From the NCBI RefSeq assembly GCF_001277295.1, contig NZ_CP011456.1, forward strand, positions 5,336,001 through 5,400,000: a stretch of 64,000 bases of DNA. Reading direction: 5' to 3'. A model generated the notes under the pieces. The model was given only the letters and a program-made list of their open reading frames with translations, searched no databases and was not told the DNA's origin. The stretch comes from Anabaena sp. WA102. Its GTDB lineage: Bacteria; Cyanobacteriota; Cyanobacteriia; Cyanobacteriales; Nostocaceae. Position numbers and translations under genes: made by a program. Shown one piece after another: positions 62,610-64,000 of this stretch (position 1 is the stretch's first letter; the number at the start of each line of letters is the position of its first letter).

Positions 62610-63155
62610 TTAAACTCCTATCAAAATAGATTCTAGTAAAGGCCAATTGCGATCTTTATCAGACATTTCTGTAGCACTCAATGGCCAAGAAATTTCTAAA
62701 ATTGGATCATCATAACGTAAACCCCGTTCATATCCAGGAGTGTAAAATTCACCCACTTGATATACAACTTCTGCACCATCTGTTAAAGCTTGATAACCAT
62801 GAGCAAACATTTCAGGAACATAAAGAGCGCGGCGATTTTCTGCACTCAGTTCTACACCAATATGCGCTAGATAAGTAGGAGATTCAGGACGCATATCCAC
62901 AATCACATCATAAATAGCTCCTTGAGTACAGCGAATTAATTTTGTTTCCGCTGCGGGGAGAGTTTGATAGTGCATTCCTCGTAATGTGCCTTTTTTATGA
63001 TTAAAAGAAAGGTTACATTGGGCAACTGTTGGTTTTAACCCATGAGCGAGAAATTCATCAGCGCAAAAAGTCCGAGCAAAAAAACCACGAGAATCAGGCT
63101 TTTCTTCTAAGTCAATAATAAAAGCACCAGCGAGTTTAGTAGAGGTAAAAATCAT
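62610..63155 (-). CDS. rfbC: dTDP-4-dehydrorhamnose 3,5-epimerase-like
   Basis: 181 aa from the ATG at 63155, matching the family length; earlier in-frame starts are spurious. RfbC cupin motifs: FIIDLEEKPDSRGFFARTFC, VAQCNLSFNHKKGTLRGMHY with the catalytic His, LIRCTQGAIYDVIVDMRPES and FAHGYQALTDGAEVVYQV. It would epimerise a keto-deoxysugar nucleotide. No RmlA/B/D genes are in the window, so the exact substrate is inferred. Confidence 0.82.
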   Translation of the reverse strand: MIFTSTKLAGAFIIDLEEKPDSRGFFARTFCADEFLAHGLKPTVAQCNLSFNHKKGTLRGMHYQTLPAAETKLIRCTQGAIYDVIVDMRPESPTYLAHIGVELSAENRRALYVPEMFAHGYQALTDGAEVVYQVGEFYTPGYERGLRYDDPILEISWPLSATEMSDKDRNWPLLESILIGV

Positions 63156-63254
63156 GGTTATTTCGGAAGTTTTTTGAAGATAATAGAATGGTTTTGATTT
63201 TAGATAGCAAAATTCAGGAAATAAAACTGGCATGATCATGATTGATACCAATTA

Positions 63255-63402
63255 AGTAATTGGACAAAAATATTTACAGTCATTGCGAGCGAAGGGAAGC
63301 AATCACAACCCTTGCGATTGCTTCATTTCACTTCGTTCCATATGGCTAACGCCACGCAACGCTAACGCAATGACATTGTGTAATTAATTCTGTCTCACTA
63401 CT
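63255..63402. mobile_element. MITE family 2, copy 3 (enlarged)
   Basis: AGTAATTGGACAAAAATATT to TTAATTCTGTCTCACTACT, TA-flanked (63253-63254, 63403-63404). The core carries a second palindromic segment (CATTGCGAGCGAAGGGAAGC) and ATGGCTAACGCCACGC. Confidence 0.6.
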
Positions 63403-63434
63403 TATTCTGACTCCTGAATTTCTGCATTTTAGGT

Positions 63435-64000
63435 TTATACCTTTAATCCTAATTGGGGATTTATTTTGGGAAAGGTATCATCATGATATTGTGTACAAAG
63501 TTCAGGTCGTTTAGGAGATTTAGCCGTGTATGTGAAAAATATAGTTGATCGTTCTTGGGTTCTCACAGTCCCATGATGTAAAATATTTCTCACATCTGCA
63601 AAAATCACAGTTCCAGCTTTACCAGGACATGATTTCCAAGCTGATTTAGGAATGACTTTCATCATTTTATCATCGTTAATTCCCAAAAAATTAACCCGCC
63701 ACAACTCATAATCAACTTGATAATTTTTAACTTGCTCTAAAGCATTAGTCGGTAGTCGAATATATTCAAATGGTCCATGTTCTTCAGTCACATCATTTAG
63801 ATAGATAATGACTTTAATCATGCGTCTATCTTCAGAATCTTTATGCCATAGTAAAGTTTCCAATTGTTTTTCATTAGGAAAGTCTTTCCGTACATGAACA
63901 CCATGAAAAGCGATAGGTAAACCTATATAATGCTCAATGATATTTTGTAAGCGGGATTCCATTCCCCAATTAAAAAATTCTGGTAAATCTGTAACGGTAT
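63435..64000 (-). CDS. PhyH-like Fe(II)/2-oxoglutarate dioxygenase, 5' end cut by window
   Basis: At least 188 aa are visible. An ATG at 63962 exists, but the frame stays open to the window edge (TVTDLPEFFNWGM before it), so the gene continues beyond 64000. The facial triad is readable: WHKDSEDRR (His, Asp) and later ILHHGTVRTQERSTIFF (His, with the 2-oxoglutarate Arg). PhyH-type enzymes hydroxylate small molecules or sugars. As a polysaccharide-cluster neighbour it may modify a sugar precursor. Confidence 0.72.
   Translation of the reverse strand, partial: TVTDLPEFFNWGMESRLQNIIEHYIGLPIAFHGVHVRKDFPNEKQLETLLWHKDSEDRRMIKVIIYLNDVTEEHGPFEYIRLPTNALEQVKNYQVDYELWRVNFLGINDDKMMKVIPKSAWKSCPGKAGTVIFADVRNILHHGTVRTQERSTIFFTYTAKSPKRPELCTQYHDDTFPKINPQLGLKV

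Overview
The window is chromosome of a filamentous, heterocyst-forming cyanobacterium of the Nostocales (Anabaena/Dolichospermum/Nostoc type). The evidence is the content: carboxysome shell genes ccmK3-ccmK4, the NblS-type sensor kinase, Ycf23/DUF561, a PxcA/CemA proton-extrusion protein, a HetZ-related protein, many HIP1-like GCGATCGC octamers, heptanucleotide tandem repeats, and a long cluster matching the layout of the heterocyst envelope polysaccharide (HEP) island of Anabaena. I have run no database search; family names come from motifs I can read.

Layout. 0-10 kb: an amino-acid ABC transporter fusion, a secreted nuclease, a TrmH-family methylase, a three-domain pterin synthase, an unknown protein with nuclease-like motifs, one intact and one broken VapBC-type pair, a PrsW-like protease, a methyltransferase and a Crp-family regulator. 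10.8-12.5 kb: a complete IscB element (RNA-guided HNH/RuvC nuclease plus its omega RNA). 13-16.6 kb: HetZ-related protein, ccmK3/K4, a hydrolase. 16.9-21.4 kb: a toxin-antitoxin and defence-like patch (a RelE-like toxin split by a small TA-flanked element, a truncated PIN gene, a DNA methyltransferase fused to an Mrr-like nuclease domain, a STAND ATPase). 21.5-36.1 kb: housekeeping and hypothetical genes (aspartoacylase, GT4, PIG-L, WD40, YqeG, RuvX, M61 peptidase, ComB, DUF423). 36.1-36.6 kb: a second copy of the IscB element that has lost the nuclease gene but kept the omega RNA. 36.7-47.1 kb: FetB, aminotransferase, Ycf23, PxcA-like, MltA-like, an oxidoreductase/cytochrome b pair, nblS. 47.6-64 kb: the HEP-type polysaccharide cluster, all on the minus strand (polymerase, glycosyltransferases, HepA-like ABC exporter, HepC-like protein, Wzc-like kinase, RfbC, oxidoreductase, dioxygenase).

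The most striking features are mobile. Two IscB/omega-RNA elements sit directly against the ATGA start codons of two unrelated genes and place an identical GGAGGTTTAG ribosome-binding site in front of each; one is a nuclease-less derivative that could supply a guide in trans. The intergenic space also holds several families of small inverted-repeat elements (MITEs), some nested inside each other with readable target duplications; in several cases they supply the stop codon or C-terminus of the neighbouring gene.
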